Source of the DNA: Muscardinus avellanarius
Lineage: Eukaryota; Chordata; Mammalia; Rodentia; Gliridae
DNA: 64,000 nt
Direction of reading: 5' to 3'
Assembly: GCA_963383645.1 (NCBI GenBank)
Contig: OY726563.1
Coordinates: 36,424,331 to 36,488,330 of the forward strand
In this document: positions 43,531 through 54,850 of the stretch, piece after piece
How positions within the stretch are numbered: position 1 is the first letter of the stretch
How the letters are laid out: each line of letters begins with the position of its first letter
Program-made: the position numbers and the translations under genes
Notes under the pieces: model-generated
What the model was told of the DNA's origin: nothing
Database searches by the model: none
The model's input: only the letters and a program-made list of their open reading frames with translations

Positions 43531-44221
43531 TTCACTCAACTATTTATGGGAATCCCCACAATTGGTTCAAATACATTTCTTAGTAGTTCTTAAAGCCTTC
43601 CATGCTGGAATGACACTGTAGTGTCTGCTTGAAGAATACTCTTCCTTTTGACACTCCACACTGCACCTGTAACCTCTGGGAGTGACAGGTAGCATGGGTC
43701 GTGTTGCTGTAGGACTATCTTCAAATTCCTCATCCTGCACAATGAGCTGTATACATGGCATGCACTATACAGACAAGAAGGAATGCACCTCTTTCTTTAT
43801 CTTCATTTTCTACCTTCTCCCTGGGATATCAAAGCAGAAATGAGTGTGTTCTCCTCTCCAATAATATCTTATAAAAGTAGATTGCTTTTAGTAGGATATA
43901 GACACAGTTCCAAGGACAGTCCTTGGCACTGACCTCTAATATTCCAGTCTCTCCTGAAATGCTGAATGTCTACAGACCCTTTTCCCACTTGAATACCAAT
44001 CAGGCAGATGTTCACAAATTACTGGCCCACTAACCTATCAGATCTACTATATATGAGAATACAACCAGGACACAGCACATTAGTGACTATATGCATGAAT
44101 GAATGAATAAGATACACCATGAAAAAATAACAGTGATGCAAGGCTATCTTTCCAAGCATCTCAGAAATTCATTTTGAGACATTGTTTATGGATATTAAAT
44201 TGTGTTTAGGCCTTAGTGAAT
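43531..44221. other. Unrecognised, moderately complex
   Basis: A 64-aa minus frame at 43567-43761 has a protein-like composition (VQDEEFEDSPTATRPMLP) but no recognisable domain. Kept only as unsupported. Confidence 0.35.
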
Positions 44222-44330
44222 GGTTCTTGCATTTCTGGCAATTGAGAAAGCTGATTGTTAATATTCGCTGAGTATTTGTGATGTGCCAGAAACCAGACTA
44301 AAATATTTATATGCATTATATTATTAGTTT
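44222..44330 (+). mobile_element. MIR 5'/core fragment
   Basis: 'TTCGCTGAGTATTTGTGATG' and 'TGCCAGAAACCAGACTAAAA' match the MIR core (TGAGYAYTTRCTATGTGCCAGG-like). Confidence 0.6.
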
Positions 44331-44344
44331 TTTTAAATCATGAG

Positions 44345-44540
44345 TTAGTGAAATTTTTCTGTAAAGTACTAGACAGTATGTTATTCTAAGCTGTGAGAGT
44401 CATAATATGCCTTTCTCACTATTCAAGTCAGAAATATAAAAAGTAAATGAATGGGTATAGCGGAGTTCCAATACAACTTTATTTACAAAAATAGGTGACA
44501 ATATGCATTTAGCTTACAAGACATAATTTGCTGACATCTT
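44345..44540 (+). mobile_element. hAT/Charlie-type non-autonomous DNA transposon
   Basis: 'TTTTCTGTAAAGTACTAGAC', 'AAAGTAAATGAATGGGTATA', 'TCCAATACAACTTTATTTAC' and 'ACATAATTTGCTGACATC' follow the order of the common mammalian element whose consensus reads 'CCAATAAAACTTTATTTAC'. Family number not certain. Confidence 0.65.
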
Positions 44541-44544
44541 CAGA

Positions 44545-44735
44545 AACATATTTTTCTAAGCCCTTGAATATATAAATTCACTAAACATTCACAGAAACCA
44601 TTGTATAGCTGAAGAAACTGAGACACAGAGGTGTTAAACAGTTTGGTCATGGACAAAATGCCTGTCAGTGGTCCAGCTGGGATTTGAATCCAGACAGTCT
44701 AGTTCCAGAGCCCATGTTTTTAATTACTATGTCCA
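44545..44735 (+). mobile_element. MIR SINE
   Basis: 'AGAAACTGAGACACAGAGG', 'CAGCTGGGATTTGAATCCAG' and 'TCTAGTTCCAGAGCCCATG' are typical MIR 3' half. Confidence 0.85.
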
Positions 44736-44744
44736 AAAGCCCTG

Positions 44745-44905
44745 GTGCTGTTTTTATCTTCTTTTAACAGACAAGCAGATTGAAGCATAGAGAGAGAGGC
44801 TAAGCAATTCACCAAAGGCCTCAGATATTAAGGACCTCGTATTTGAACTTAAGCAGTCTGACTCCAGAGCTCACACTCTTTATTACTGGGTCATTTCTGC
44901 CACTT
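44745..44905 (+). mobile_element. MIR SINE 3' half
   Basis: 'GAAGCATAGAGAGAGAGGC', 'TCGTATTTGAACTTAAGC' and 'CTGACTCCAGAGCTCACAC'. Directly follows the previous MIR. Confidence 0.8.
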
Positions 44906-45244
44906 GGTAGTAAGTTACAGATCATCTTAGGTGGAAAACTTACAAGGCAGGACATGTCTGTAAACCTGCATTATGCACGTATTTAATGTTTCCTTTTTCT
45001 TCCTCATCACCAACACAGAGCTAGCCAATAAGCTAAAGAAAAACATCACTAATAAATGGAAGGTCATTCTCTTGATTTTTAAACATCAACTCATGCTTTG
45101 AAATATAAAGAAAGGATAGTGTATGCTCCATGTTAACAACCTTTAATTAAAGAATTTCAGTACTTATGACTTTTTAATCACACTAATAATGTGATTTCAC
45201 TTACTACTCATTAGTTTCATTTCCAACATGGCCCCTCAAGCCAG
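44906..45244. other. Unrecognised sequence
   Basis: Nothing supported. Confidence 0.4.
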
Positions 45245-45525
45245 CACCACATTTCATCAGGAGGCTGTGAGTCAGTAATAATAATGATGATGACAATGAT
45301 AGTAATTCTATTAAAAACATATTTGTATACTGAGATCTAAGTCATACATTATTCTGAGTGCTTGAATATATTAATTTATATCGCCTTCAAAGCAACCATT
45401 GTACAGCTGAAGAAACTGAAACACAATGGTGTTAAGCAGTTTGGGCAAGAGCAAACACTAGTCAGTGGCTTAGTTTAGATTTAAATCCACAAAGTCTGGC
45501 TCCATAGCCCATGTTCTTAATAACT
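45245..45525 (+). mobile_element. MIR SINE
   Basis: 'CATTATTCTGAGTGCTTGAA', 'AGCTGAAGAAACTGAAACAC' and 'TCTGGCTCCATAGCCCATGT'. It shares non-consensus spellings with the MIR at 44545 (e.g. GTGTTAARCAGTTTGG). Confidence 0.82.
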
Positions 45526-45732
45526 ACATTTAACAGATTTTTTGAGAGGGATTTAAAAATATAGTAATCTCCAAAACTTATTATTTTGGTTGGTCCCTTC
45601 TATGTAGAGAGAATGGCACTTGGTAATTAATTACTGAACTGTTACAATATTCCTTATTAGGGAGATTATGCAATTATTTGATTATGAAGGATTGTGAAGC
45701 CCTATCACCAATCTCTCTTGCCCACTTTCTTA

Positions 45733-45898
45733 TTTATTTGTGTGTTATGGAGGACTCAATCCAGGGTCTCACACATGCTGGTCAAGAGCTCTAACTTTGA
45801 GCTACATTCATAGTCCTTTGTATTTTATGATAAAGTCTTGCTAAGTTGACCAGGCTAGCCATGAACTTGCAACCCTCCTGCCTCAGCCTCCCATACTT
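45733..45898 (-). mobile_element. B1-ID dimer SINE with longer ID half
   Basis: Antisense. ID part 'CAATCCAGGGTCTCACACAT' and 'GCTCTAACTTTGAGCTACA' keeps the central region missing in MEN. B1 part 'CCTCCTGCCTCAGCCTCCC'. Probably an older dimer. Confidence 0.7.
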
Positions 45899-45987
45899 CT
45901 TAGCAGGAAAAGTAACTGTTTGTCCTATAAGAGTACTGGTATCACCTCATTTATAATATTTTCATGTACCACTCAATACTCTTTGTA

Positions 45988-46372
45988 TTAGTCAGCTTTT
46001 GTCACTATAACAAAATACTTGAGGTGAAAAAAACATAGAGAAGGAAATATTTATTTTGGCTCTCTGTTTCAGAGGTTTTAGTCCATGGTATTGTTGCTCC
46101 CAAATTCTGTACCTGTAGTGAGTCAGAATGTCATATCAGAGAGAGGGTTATGAAGCAAAACTGCTTACTTTGTGGCAGCCAGGAAGCAGACAGGATAAGG
46201 GACCAAGGACAAAATACATCCTTCAAAGGGACATCCGCAGTAACTCAGCTCTTCCAACTAGGCCAGGCTCCAGCTCCTAAAGGTTCTACAACCTCCCAGT
46301 ACTGTCACCAACTAGGGACCAATCCTTTAACATATGAGACTTTAGGGAACAATATAGACCAATCTGTGATAC
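45988..46372 (-). mobile_element. MaLR-type LTR, antisense
   Basis: 'GTATTAGTCAGCTTTTGTCA', 'TTTCAGAGGTTTTAGTCCAT', 'GTGGCAGCCAGGAAGCAGAC' and 'ACCAATCCTTTAACATATGA' reproduce an antisense MaLR LTR almost end to end. The 94-aa plus frame at 46150-46434 lies in it and is not a gene. Confidence 0.85.
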
Positions 46373-46429
46373 TCCTATTTGTATTAGATGCTTCTCCTCT
46401 CTGCTCCATCACCTCTGTCTCATACCTAT

Positions 46430-46548
46430 ATTAAACCACATCTAGTGCAATTGTCTCTTTCCCATTGGAGGAAAACCACTGTCACTTCTCATTGCCTACC
46501 TCCTACTTCAGTGCCTGATACGTGATGGTAAATAAATATTTAAAATTA
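46430..46548 (+). mobile_element. L2 3' end
   Basis: 'ACTTCAGTGCCTGATACGTG' then 'AATAAATATTTAAAATTAA' is the L2 terminal region. Confidence 0.6.
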
Positions 46549-46743
46549 AATGAGCAGACCCAATCAGCCCCTTGAATCAAAATGGTTATGTGTTTTCTTC
46601 AAACTGAATGGATCTAAAATACATTTGCATTTTAAGTATCAGAATTTTCATGGAATATCTGTCATCCCCAACATAGAACTTTGAGGTCAACTTTTTTCTG
46701 TGTATCTACAGTATTAGGGGCCTTTTTATAAGTTGGAGGAAGG

Positions 46744-47630
46744 AAAAAATGCTCAACATCATTAGCAATCAGAGAGATGCAAATTAAAACTGCCCTGAGA
46801 TTTCACTATCTCCAACTAGAATGAGAATTATTAAAAACACAGACAACAAATGCTGGTGAGGATGTGGAGAAGTGGGAACTCTAATACATTGTTGGTGGGA
46901 TTGAAAATTAGTGCTACCACTTTGGAAAACATTTTGGAGGATCCTCAGAAGAATGGGGACAAATCTACCATATGATGCAGCAATACCACTTCTGGGTATC
47001 TACCCAAAAGAATGGAAACCAAACTGCCAAACTAATACATGCACATCTATACTCATAGCTACATAATTCACAGTTACCAAACTTTGGAACTAGTCAAGAT
47101 GTCTATCAACAGATAAGTGGATTATAAAACTATGGAATATGTAAATAATGGAATTTTACTCAGCCATAAAGAAGAACAAAATCATGTCATTTATAGGGAA
47201 GTGGATGGAACTGGAAAACAGTATGCTAAAGGAGATTAGTCACAAAAAGTAAGAAATTGGATGTTCTCCCTAACATGTGGAAGCTAGGGAGAAAAAGGGT
47301 CACAGGAAGAATTCTAGATGAAGAAGGAGAAACTATAAATGAGCCAATAAGACAATCTAAGGGGGATAGGAAGGGTGAATAGGGAAATTCCCTAATGTAC
47401 ATGACATACGTTCACAAACACATCAAAGTCAATCACTACGCCAAATATGAGAAGGAGGAAAGGGGGAAAGAATTGGGAAAGGGCTAAATGACTCATGGAA
47501 GAGAGAAGGAGGGAATGGAGGCGGTAATTGGATAAAGGCTGATTGGGTGATGTGTGTGTATGTCTCTAACTTCTTGTGCTCTATTAATATATGCAACTAC
47601 AATGCACAAATAAAAAAAAATTAAAAAATA
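46744..47630 (+). mobile_element. LINE-1 3' end with a duplicated 3'-UTR block
   Basis: Same span as 39700-40592 ('GCTCAACATCATTAGCAATC' to 'CAATGCACAAATAAAAAAAA'). The purine-rich segment before 'TGATGTGTGTGTATGTC' occurs twice (~47450-47490 and ~47505-47550, each followed by a GGGCTAAATGA/GGCTGATTGGG-like word). Confidence 0.9.
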
Positions 47631-48214
47631 AATGGGAAGAAAGATTTTTTCACGTTTCCATTTTCATATCACTCTCTTGGCTCCACTCCCAAGAATACAA
47701 ATTTTATTTGTAGATTTGAAAACATGTTCTTATGATTAAGAGTGATATTTATCTATGAGAACTCAGAGCAGGGTTAGCCACAGACAATTTGCTAGGAAGG
47801 AAAAGACACTGAGTGGTTGCTAGGTCATCAGATTATCCCACATTATCCTGGAATTCATTTTAAAATAAAATTATTTATATAATGAATTTCTAATTGGTAT
47901 ACTTTTAGATTAAATTTTAAAAGTCCAGAAGCCAACTAAGAGTTCTTCCAAGACATTGTATATGTGTAAACCATCTGCCGTTTTCTCACTTCCATGAACC
48001 TCCTTTTTCCAGGAAGAGAGATTCACTTTTGCTTTATCAGCAGACATACCATATCTCAGGTATTAAGGCCTAACCTCACATGTGCTAACATGGGTTTTTA
48101 TAGAGAATAAAGAATGATCCTGCTTTCACAAAATCTAAAACTTTTCATTTCAATTGAAGAAAAGGAAAATCTGATCCATTGTTAGTTTGAGTAATATTTT
48201 CTTTTGTTTTGCTT
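47631..48214. other. Unrecognised sequence
   Basis: Nothing supported. Confidence 0.4.
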
Positions 48215-48300
48215 TTTGCAGGTACTGACAAATGAAACCAGGTGCTCATGCATGCTATATACAAGTATTTCTACCACTAAGCTATACCCTCTATTGTGAG
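48215..48300 (-). mobile_element. ID-like SINE
   Basis: 'GGTACTGACAAATGAAACCA' and 'TCTACCACTAAGCTATACCC' are an antisense ID monomer. Confidence 0.68.
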
Positions 48301-48354
48301 TGACATTTTACTATTCATTTTCTCCAGTGGAGCTAGTAAAAAAAATAATGGGTA

Positions 48355-48545
48355 CAACTTACATTCATTATGCATAATTTACCAGATACTGCACTGAAGT
48401 GTTTACATACATGAAAACATGTAACTGTCATGATCAGCCTATGTAGTGATTCTGTGAACGTTTTTTACAGTTGAGGAAACTGTGGTCCTATAAGAATAAA
48501 TCAGGTAAAGTTTAAATATTTGAGTTCAAGTCTTAGAAAGTTTAA
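48355..48545 (+). mobile_element. MIR SINE
   Basis: 'TTACCAGATACTGCACTGAA', 'ACAGTTGAGGAAACTGTGG' and 'TTGAGTTCAAGTCTTAG'. Confidence 0.7.
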
Positions 48546-48597
48546 GATTTACTGTGAATCTTGCTCTTTTTGCTTTCGTTCTGTACTTTATCTTGAT

Positions 48598-48799
48598 TGC
48601 CAGGTGTGTTGGCACATGCTTGTAATCCCAGCTTTGGGAGGCTGAGACAGGAGGATCACAGGTTTGTGGCCAGCTTCAGCTGCTTAGTGAGGCCCTCTGC
48701 AACTCAGTGAGACCCTGTTTCAAAATAAAGAATAGAAAATAGGGCTGGGGTATAGTTCAGAGTTAGAATATGCTGGGTTCAATCCGGAAAAAAAAATAT
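48598..48799 (+). mobile_element. MEN-type SINE
   Basis: 'GCCAGGTGTGTTGGCACATG' to 'TGGGTTCAATCCGGAAAAAA'. Close to consensus. Confidence 0.92.
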
Positions 48800-49379
48800 T
48801 GGTGATTATGATGACTCTAACTTTAATTTATTGGGACCCTAATATATACCATTTGTTTTTTAACCAATGGATGGGGCAGGATTGAAACTCAAAGCAATTA
48901 GCATAAGAGCCTGGGATCTTCCCACTGAGTGGCTTAGTCTGGCTTTTTCCAGTCATTCTAGTGATTATGGCCCTGCCAGGGAACTCTAAGCATAGAAGTA
49001 AACAATAGCTTCAGTCCTGAGCCCCACTACTTTTCCAATTCTGAATCTCAGTCCACTTTTTTGTACCATAACTTCTGATGCCTTTGGTTCCTTATCTGCT
49101 GGCCTTCTCACTGGTACTTCTCTGCTCCAAGCACCTGGCTCCACCGCCTCTTACTCCCTCACCGACCTCACTCTCTGATTGGCCCCCTTCTCCTCTAAAT
49201 CTGAACCTATTCAAAGTCACCTGACTCATCTTCTATGGGAAATATCTGATTTTTCAGGTTGAAGCCTCAACTTCTCTGGTGTATCTTACTTTTCAAGGTC
49301 TGAAAGCCCGTTCTGAAATATGACAGACAGCCTTGCTCTTTGGGATCTATACATTAATCAATGACAAATAAAATATGAA
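48800..49379. other. Unrecognised; weak ID-like piece at 48845-48950
   Basis: The stretch 'GCAGGATTGAAACTCAAAGC' is weakly ID-like. The following ~400 bp is more GC-rich than average without a supported frame. Confidence 0.35.
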
Positions 49380-49600
49380 TACTTCCTTCAAGGTCTGAAT
49401 CAAATATCATTCTGAAAGTTACTTAGTTCCCAAAGTGCTTTTTATTTATTTTTCTTGGGGCCCAAAACAATTGTGGCCCTATTTAAGCATAAATACATCT
49501 TACACATTGAATCTCTCCTTTCAGATTACACACCCCATAAGGGCAAGAAAAAGGGTTGATTCATATTGATGATGTGAATAGCAATATGGGGCAATGGAAA
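49380..49600 (+). mobile_element. L2 fragment
   Basis: 'CTTCCTTCAAGGTCTGAATC' and 'ACACCCCATAAGGGCAAGAA' match two separated parts of the L2 3' end. Confidence 0.6.
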
Positions 49601-50850
49601 TTTTGAGATGCATTCCCCTCAAAAACTCACATAATCTTCATTAAAATGACCAAATTCACAAATATTTAGTATTGGTTGAAGAAGAGCACCCTTTTCATAT
49701 ATATATTATTTATAATAAAAAATTAGGCAATGTTTTGAATATGCTAAAATTAACTGATTCACCATAGGCTTATTAAAAAAGAATATGGCTTATGGCAAAG
49801 ATTAATATGAAGATATAGATATGTTTTTCTAAGATTTGTAAAAATATCCAACATTGTAAAGTCAAATGAAGTCAAATGAGGAAGTATAGTCTATTAAAGG
49901 TATTTCTTCTTTATTAAAAATGCTCAAGAATCAATATGAGCTTTGAGTGAATATTGAAACTCAGGTAAAATGTGAGTCAAATTTTAATAGTAATCAAGTA
50001 CACATAGACAAGGAGAAATTCACTGATATGTGTACTATTGTACTGATGATCTGTTTTACTTAATTATTTTATTAGAGATAAAAAGGGATTCTGCCATTTT
50101 ATCCAAGAAGTTACAGTCACCTGCAACATACTGACAATAATGTCAGTTTCCAGTTGATTATGAATTGAAAAAATGGTCCCCCTGACACCATCCCCATTAA
50201 TGGGTTTATTTTTTCATCATTACTATCACCTGGGATTTTTGTAATTTAAAGACCTAGTATTTTGCCCTCAACTTTCATAGTAGGAACAACACATTCCAGA
50301 AGGTAAGTAATATATTTTACACTTGGTATATGCAAAGATTACTTCATTAACTTCAAAAAAAACCACAAAAGAGGCCATCTATTTTTCAAATCTGTAAAGC
50401 CACAGATGGCCATTTAAAATTATTTGGGTGTACATAAAATTATCTTAAGCCATTGTATTCATTTTACATTTATAAAACTTTAAAAGGGAAACATTCTAAA
50501 ATTAGCAGATCCTTTCCTATTCTTAACAATCTTATTACTGGTCTTAAGATGAAACAATTTCTAACTACAGTTTTGGCTCTTTCTATTTAGTCATGGGTTC
50601 CAAACTATATCCTCAAGTATCCCAGAGTGCCAAATTATTAGGTGGCATATATTCTGCCTCCCCACAACACCTTGAATTTAATATACATACTTCCAAGTTG
50701 CTACTTATCCTTTTTCTTTACTTTTAGAAAAGATTGATTTTCCATGTTGCATTATTTGCATTATTACAAATTTAACATAATTGATTGAACCATGCAGTTT
50801 TCACATTTGTGTTTCTTGTAAACTTATTTTTAATTTTTATTAAATTAATA

Positions 50851-50852
<2 letters not shown>
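49601..50852. other. Unrecognised AT-rich region
   Basis: Nothing supported over ~1.25 kb. Confidence 0.42.

Positions 50853-50899
<47 letters not shown>
50853..50899. repeat. (TC)n microsatellite
   Basis: About 23 CT units. Source of a Leu-Ser repeat frame. Confidence 0.95.
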
Positions 50900-50901
<2 letters not shown>

Positions 50902-51292
50902 TTGTTTCTCTATACCATCAATCTCACAGCTGAGTTAGAAAGGGAATTGAGTATTTTATGTGTATGTAGTGGTTGCTTTGTACTGAGAAAAAATTCAAAC
51001 TTTGAAGTTTGATTAATTAATAAATTTTTATTCTATTTTTGGGAAACAGGGAAAAGTGCACTTAATCTCTAGCAAAAACTAAGCATAGTATTTTATTTAC
51101 CTTTAAGTTTTAGATTATAACTTCGAAATATTTAGACATAAAAAAGAAAGGGAACTGAGGAGTCCTCATGGTTCAGAGGTTCGGATTTCTTTCACTTCTA
51201 CCCCATTTTGAGCTTATGACTATCCCTACACAGTGTCTACTGTCCCTGAGGGCAGAATCTAACTTCTTCAGATGGTATGTATTATTTTTGTT
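50900..51292. other. Unrecognised sequence
   Basis: Nothing supported. Confidence 0.4.
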
Positions 51293-51658
51293 CTTGTTTT
51301 CTGTTGCCAATAGCAAAATGCCAGAAAGTAAGTTTTAATAAAAAGGTTTATTTTGGTTCATTTTTCTAGAGGTGCAAGATCAAGGAGCTGCATCTGATAA
51401 TAGCCTTCTTACTGGCAGAGCCCAGAGAAGGTGCATGGTGTGACAGGGAACAAGCATGCATCACCTCTGGTTTCTCTCCCTATTCTCATAAAGCTACCAT
51501 TTAATCATGGTCCCCTAACAATATGAAACCCAATCACTTCCCAAAGCCCCACCTCAAACACCATAGCCAGATTAAGTTTCCATCCTCTAATACCTCACAA
51601 TGGGTATTAAATTTCAACATGTGAACCTTGGGGAAAACACTCAAACCATATACACAGA
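51293..51658 (-). mobile_element. MaLR-type LTR, antisense
   Basis: 'TTCTGTTGCCAATAGCAAAA', 'AAGCCCCACCTCAAACACC' and 'CATGTGAACCTTGGGG' followed by 'CTCAAACCATA' are MaLR landmarks in antisense order. Confidence 0.78.
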
Positions 51659-51695
51659 AAAGCAGGGTAAAATTTCTCCAAAGAGAGAGGACGAA

Positions 51696-51782
51696 GAAAG
51701 TGTAAATGAGTGATGTATGCATGTATGCCTCTACCATCTTGTATTCCAGTAAGATGTATGACTACAATGCACCAATAAAAAT
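51696..51782 (+). mobile_element. Short LINE-1 tail
   Basis: 'TGATGTATGCATGTATGCC', 'CTACCATCTTGTATTCCAGT' and 'CACCAATAAAAATG'. Only ~85 bp of L1 3' end is present. The minus-strand 60-67-aa frames are shadows. Confidence 0.87.
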
Positions 51783-52821
51783 GATGCATTTAAATGCTAC
51801 TTGTGCAATCTATCAGACAAGTTTTTACCTTTAAGACTTACTTTCAATTCCAGGTAACTTTTAAAACTTTATATAGATAGATCTGTCACCTAAGTTCTCT
51901 CTGAATTTTTATATGGGCATTTTATATTTAAGCCATAGGTTTGCATTTTGTATTCAACCACATAGTTTTATAGCCCTATTCCCAAATGGCAAGGGAGAGG
52001 AGGAAGGGGATTAAGGGAGTAAAAAGCAAATGAATTATCCTATTCTTTTATATATTATGTTGAGGTATTCCTAGGACACTGGTTTAATAATAGAACTAAG
52101 TGATAAAATAAATGATTTGTCCAGACGTTTTCTTCACACTAGCTTATTAGGCCCTATTGATGAGAGGCTTCTAGCCAAATTAATACATGTACTTTTACTA
52201 AAAAGAGTGACTTTTCCCATAAGATTAAAGGTAATCTTTGCTTTATTTGTTTGTTTGTTTGTTTCCAAATTTCTACTTAACTGCCACCACCCTGCTTGTG
52301 CTGCCCCCCAAAACCTCAAACTGACTTTCCACCTGTTACAGCAGTAGCCTGCTTGAGGGAGCTGAGAAACTTTTCACTTTGTGATACCTACTACTTTCCA
52401 TAACACTGTGATGTCATGTGGTTTCTTTTGCCTCCACTCACTACATATTTATTTTTAAATTTTATTTTAATCCAACTTCTCGTTTTTTAACCACTGCTGT
52501 CACTGCCCAAGTCATCAACCCTTTTCAATTCTCTTTGGTGGTCTTAAATCTCACCAGTAAGTGTGCACTTTGCTATGCTTCAGTTTCTTCTTTCTGAAAA
52601 TGTTTGGAAAAGCTATTTGAAGCCAATGTTAATTTTTCTTGACCTATTAAAATTCTTCAATAAAATTATACATTTATACCAGCTGTTTTAAGAAAGGTTG
52701 GTGGGGGAACTATGTTGGATACTAGGAGGTATAACCTAAATCCCCTAGTTTGCCCCTTTAAGGACTTAGGCATTCAACCCCCACCCTAGCCACTGGGAAT
52801 AGGCAGTAGAAGGCTCTCCAT
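51783..52821. other. Unrecognised sequence
   Basis: A short (GTTT)n at 52248-52265 is present. The 76-aa plus and 61-aa minus frames at ~52117-52347 are overlapping and unsupported. Confidence 0.4.
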
Positions 52822-53092
52822 TAAGACTCTGTTATAGAATGGATCTGTAATATCCTTTCAAAACTCATGTTTTAGGCTCTGAGGTGAAAAGACTGTATCA
52901 AAAGGGCTTTCTTTCTGGCTGCCTTGAGCTGAGTGGCTTTCCCCTGACTTTCCCTTCCTCCATGATTTTTCTACATTGTAACAAGCTGACCGTGGACTGA
53001 GTCCTCTTAAATTGTGAGCTGTAATAAGTTTTTCCTCCTCAAAGTTGCTCTTGTGAGGTATTTTGGCCACAGCAACATAATTTGACTAACAT
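52822..53092 (+). mobile_element. MaLR-type LTR, sense
   Basis: 'AAAGGGCTTTCTTTCTGGC', 'AATTGTGAGCTGTAATAAGT', 'GTGAGGTATTTTGGCCACAG' and the end 'TTTGACTAACATAGAC'. The minus-strand 70-aa frame is a shadow. Confidence 0.78.
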
Positions 53093-53564
53093 AGACTGAC
53101 GCCTATAGATTTCAAATTTCATAAAGCTACGCTGGCCCAAGTTCAGGCCTCATCTCCTGAGGCAACCGGGTTTGGATGATTTTCCTCATATACTAACCAC
53201 AATGTTGATGCCAGGACACTTATATATAAACTTCTTGCAGGCTAATGAACATATTTAAGTCTACTTCCAGGAACAGAACCAATCAGATGCAGGCTAATCT
53301 GGGGACAAAGAAAAATAGCACCATCACAAATTCTATTTTCTGAAGGTAGGGTATTTTAAAGGTTAGACATTAAGGAGGTTATTTTAATGAAATTGAAAAA
53401 GTTGTCTCTGAACTGTGCAGACTTGTAAACTTTTATTTCTATGGCTTTTCCCATTTTTTGTCCAGTGTAACTTTGCATCCTTCTCTTATATACACAGTAG
53501 CCACAATACTACCATGTATGCCAACATATGACTAGGGTTATTAAATTTTAGTCTATATAAAAAT
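53093..53564. other. Unrecognised sequence
   Basis: Nothing supported. Confidence 0.4.
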
Positions 53565-53706
53565 CATCTAGAGGTCTTTCTGAAATGAAAGTGGTCAGAC
53601 TTTAACACCTGAGGATCTGATTTAGTAGTTCTACAATGTAACCCAAGAATGTGCATTTCTAATAATCTCTCAAGTAATGTTGATGCTGCTAGACTGAAGA
53701 CCATAC
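53565..53706 (+). mobile_element. MER5A-like hAT DNA transposon
   Basis: 'GGATCTGATTTAGTAGTTCT', 'AAGAATGTGCATTTCTAAT' and 'AGTAATGTTGATGCTGCTAG' are MER5A hallmarks. Terminal repeats are decayed. Confidence 0.85.
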
Positions 53707-53875
53707 TTTTAAATTCATGGCCACCGAGTTTTATGGAGAGAAAATACGAGAACATCTGCAATGTCCTGAACTTAGGGCATGTTAGATGTTCAGAATCACA
53801 GTTATCTTTGCTGTTGATATTGTAAAAGTTGTACTTTTCCTTTCATAAACTTTAAATCCAATCTCTCTGTGCCTA

Positions 53876-53900
53876 AAGAGAGAGAGAGAAAGAGAGAGGA
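53876..53900. repeat. (GA)n tract
   Basis: Short imperfect GA run. Confidence 0.85.
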
Positions 53901-54265
53901 GCAACAACATCCAAGGAGCAGAAGGCTGTAAACAAATTTCCTGGATCACACTGAACCAGAACTGACCTATGATAAAAAACATCACAGCACTGTTAAAAAT
54001 AAACAAGCTGAAGAAGAACACCCTCTTTGAATGGGGCAAACAGTAACAACCGCATCTCTGAATAGGCACTGGGCCTCTACTGCCATCAATGCCTTTGCCC
54101 AAACTCACACTACTCTTTTATAATTTAAAGTTATCAGAGAAGGGACAGTAGAGGGGAGGTGAGGCATGGAACAATTATTTCTGTTTCAATTGCTTTATTT
54201 CATTGAGAAAGATAAGCTTAATAAATTTAAATATTCTGGTTAAGCCAGTTAATCATTAGAAATAT
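53901..54265. other. Unrecognised sequence
   Basis: The 108-aa minus frame at 53782-54108 crosses the GA tract and has no recognised domain. Confidence 0.4.
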
Positions 54266-54477
54266 TTTTTTTGCTGTACTGGAGGTAGAACCCAGGAGCT
54301 TTTCTACCTCCAGGATATACTCCCAGACCTATTTTATATATTTTATTTGGAAGCAGAATCTCACTAATTTGCTGAGAGCCTCACTAAGTCGCTGAGAATG
54401 GCTTCGAACCTATGTGAGCTTCCTGTCTTGTCCTCCCAAGCGCTGGGAATACAAGCGTGCGCCACCACGCCCAGCTA
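54266..54477 (-). mobile_element. MEN-type SINE
   Basis: Antisense dimer 'GGAGGTAGAACCCAGGAGC' to 'GCGCCACCACGCCCAGC', including the duplicated CTCACTAA blocks absent from the deleted variant. Confidence 0.92.
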
Positions 54478-54711
54478 GAAATACTACTTTTTATTAATGA
54501 CAAGTGGAATAATTCCTTTCATGTAATTATCTACATGCCATCTTAAAGCCTGTTCACCTCCAACTCAACCCAAAAGGTGATTCTGTGAAGTCTATATTCA
54601 AGTTCATGGACTCTAATTGTTCACTGAAGTCATGTCAGAAAAGAATAACTTGTAAAAGCAGAAATTCATGAGGACTTTAGGCTCTTTCCTACTCAAATTA
54701 GATATAAATTC

Positions 54712-54850
54712 AAATCTAGCTAACATTTTCTAGCACCTTCCATGTGTCAGGACTTGAGACAGGTGCTTCTTCAAATGTACTTGTTTAATTCTCAAAATAA
54801 GCCTTCCCTTCTGTCATATATTATGGTTTTATGGAAATAATATTATAATA
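54712..54850 (+). mobile_element. MIR SINE fragment
   Basis: 'CACCTTCCATGTGTCAGGAC' and 'TTGTTTAATTCTCAAAATAA'. Confidence 0.6.

Noticed and set aside
43567..43761. 64-aa minus-strand frame with protein-like composition
   Set aside because: No splice-site, domain or conservation evidence available; too short to support alone.
46150..46434. 94-aa frame
   Set aside because: Falls within an antisense MaLR LTR and the following L2; composition reflects the LTR.
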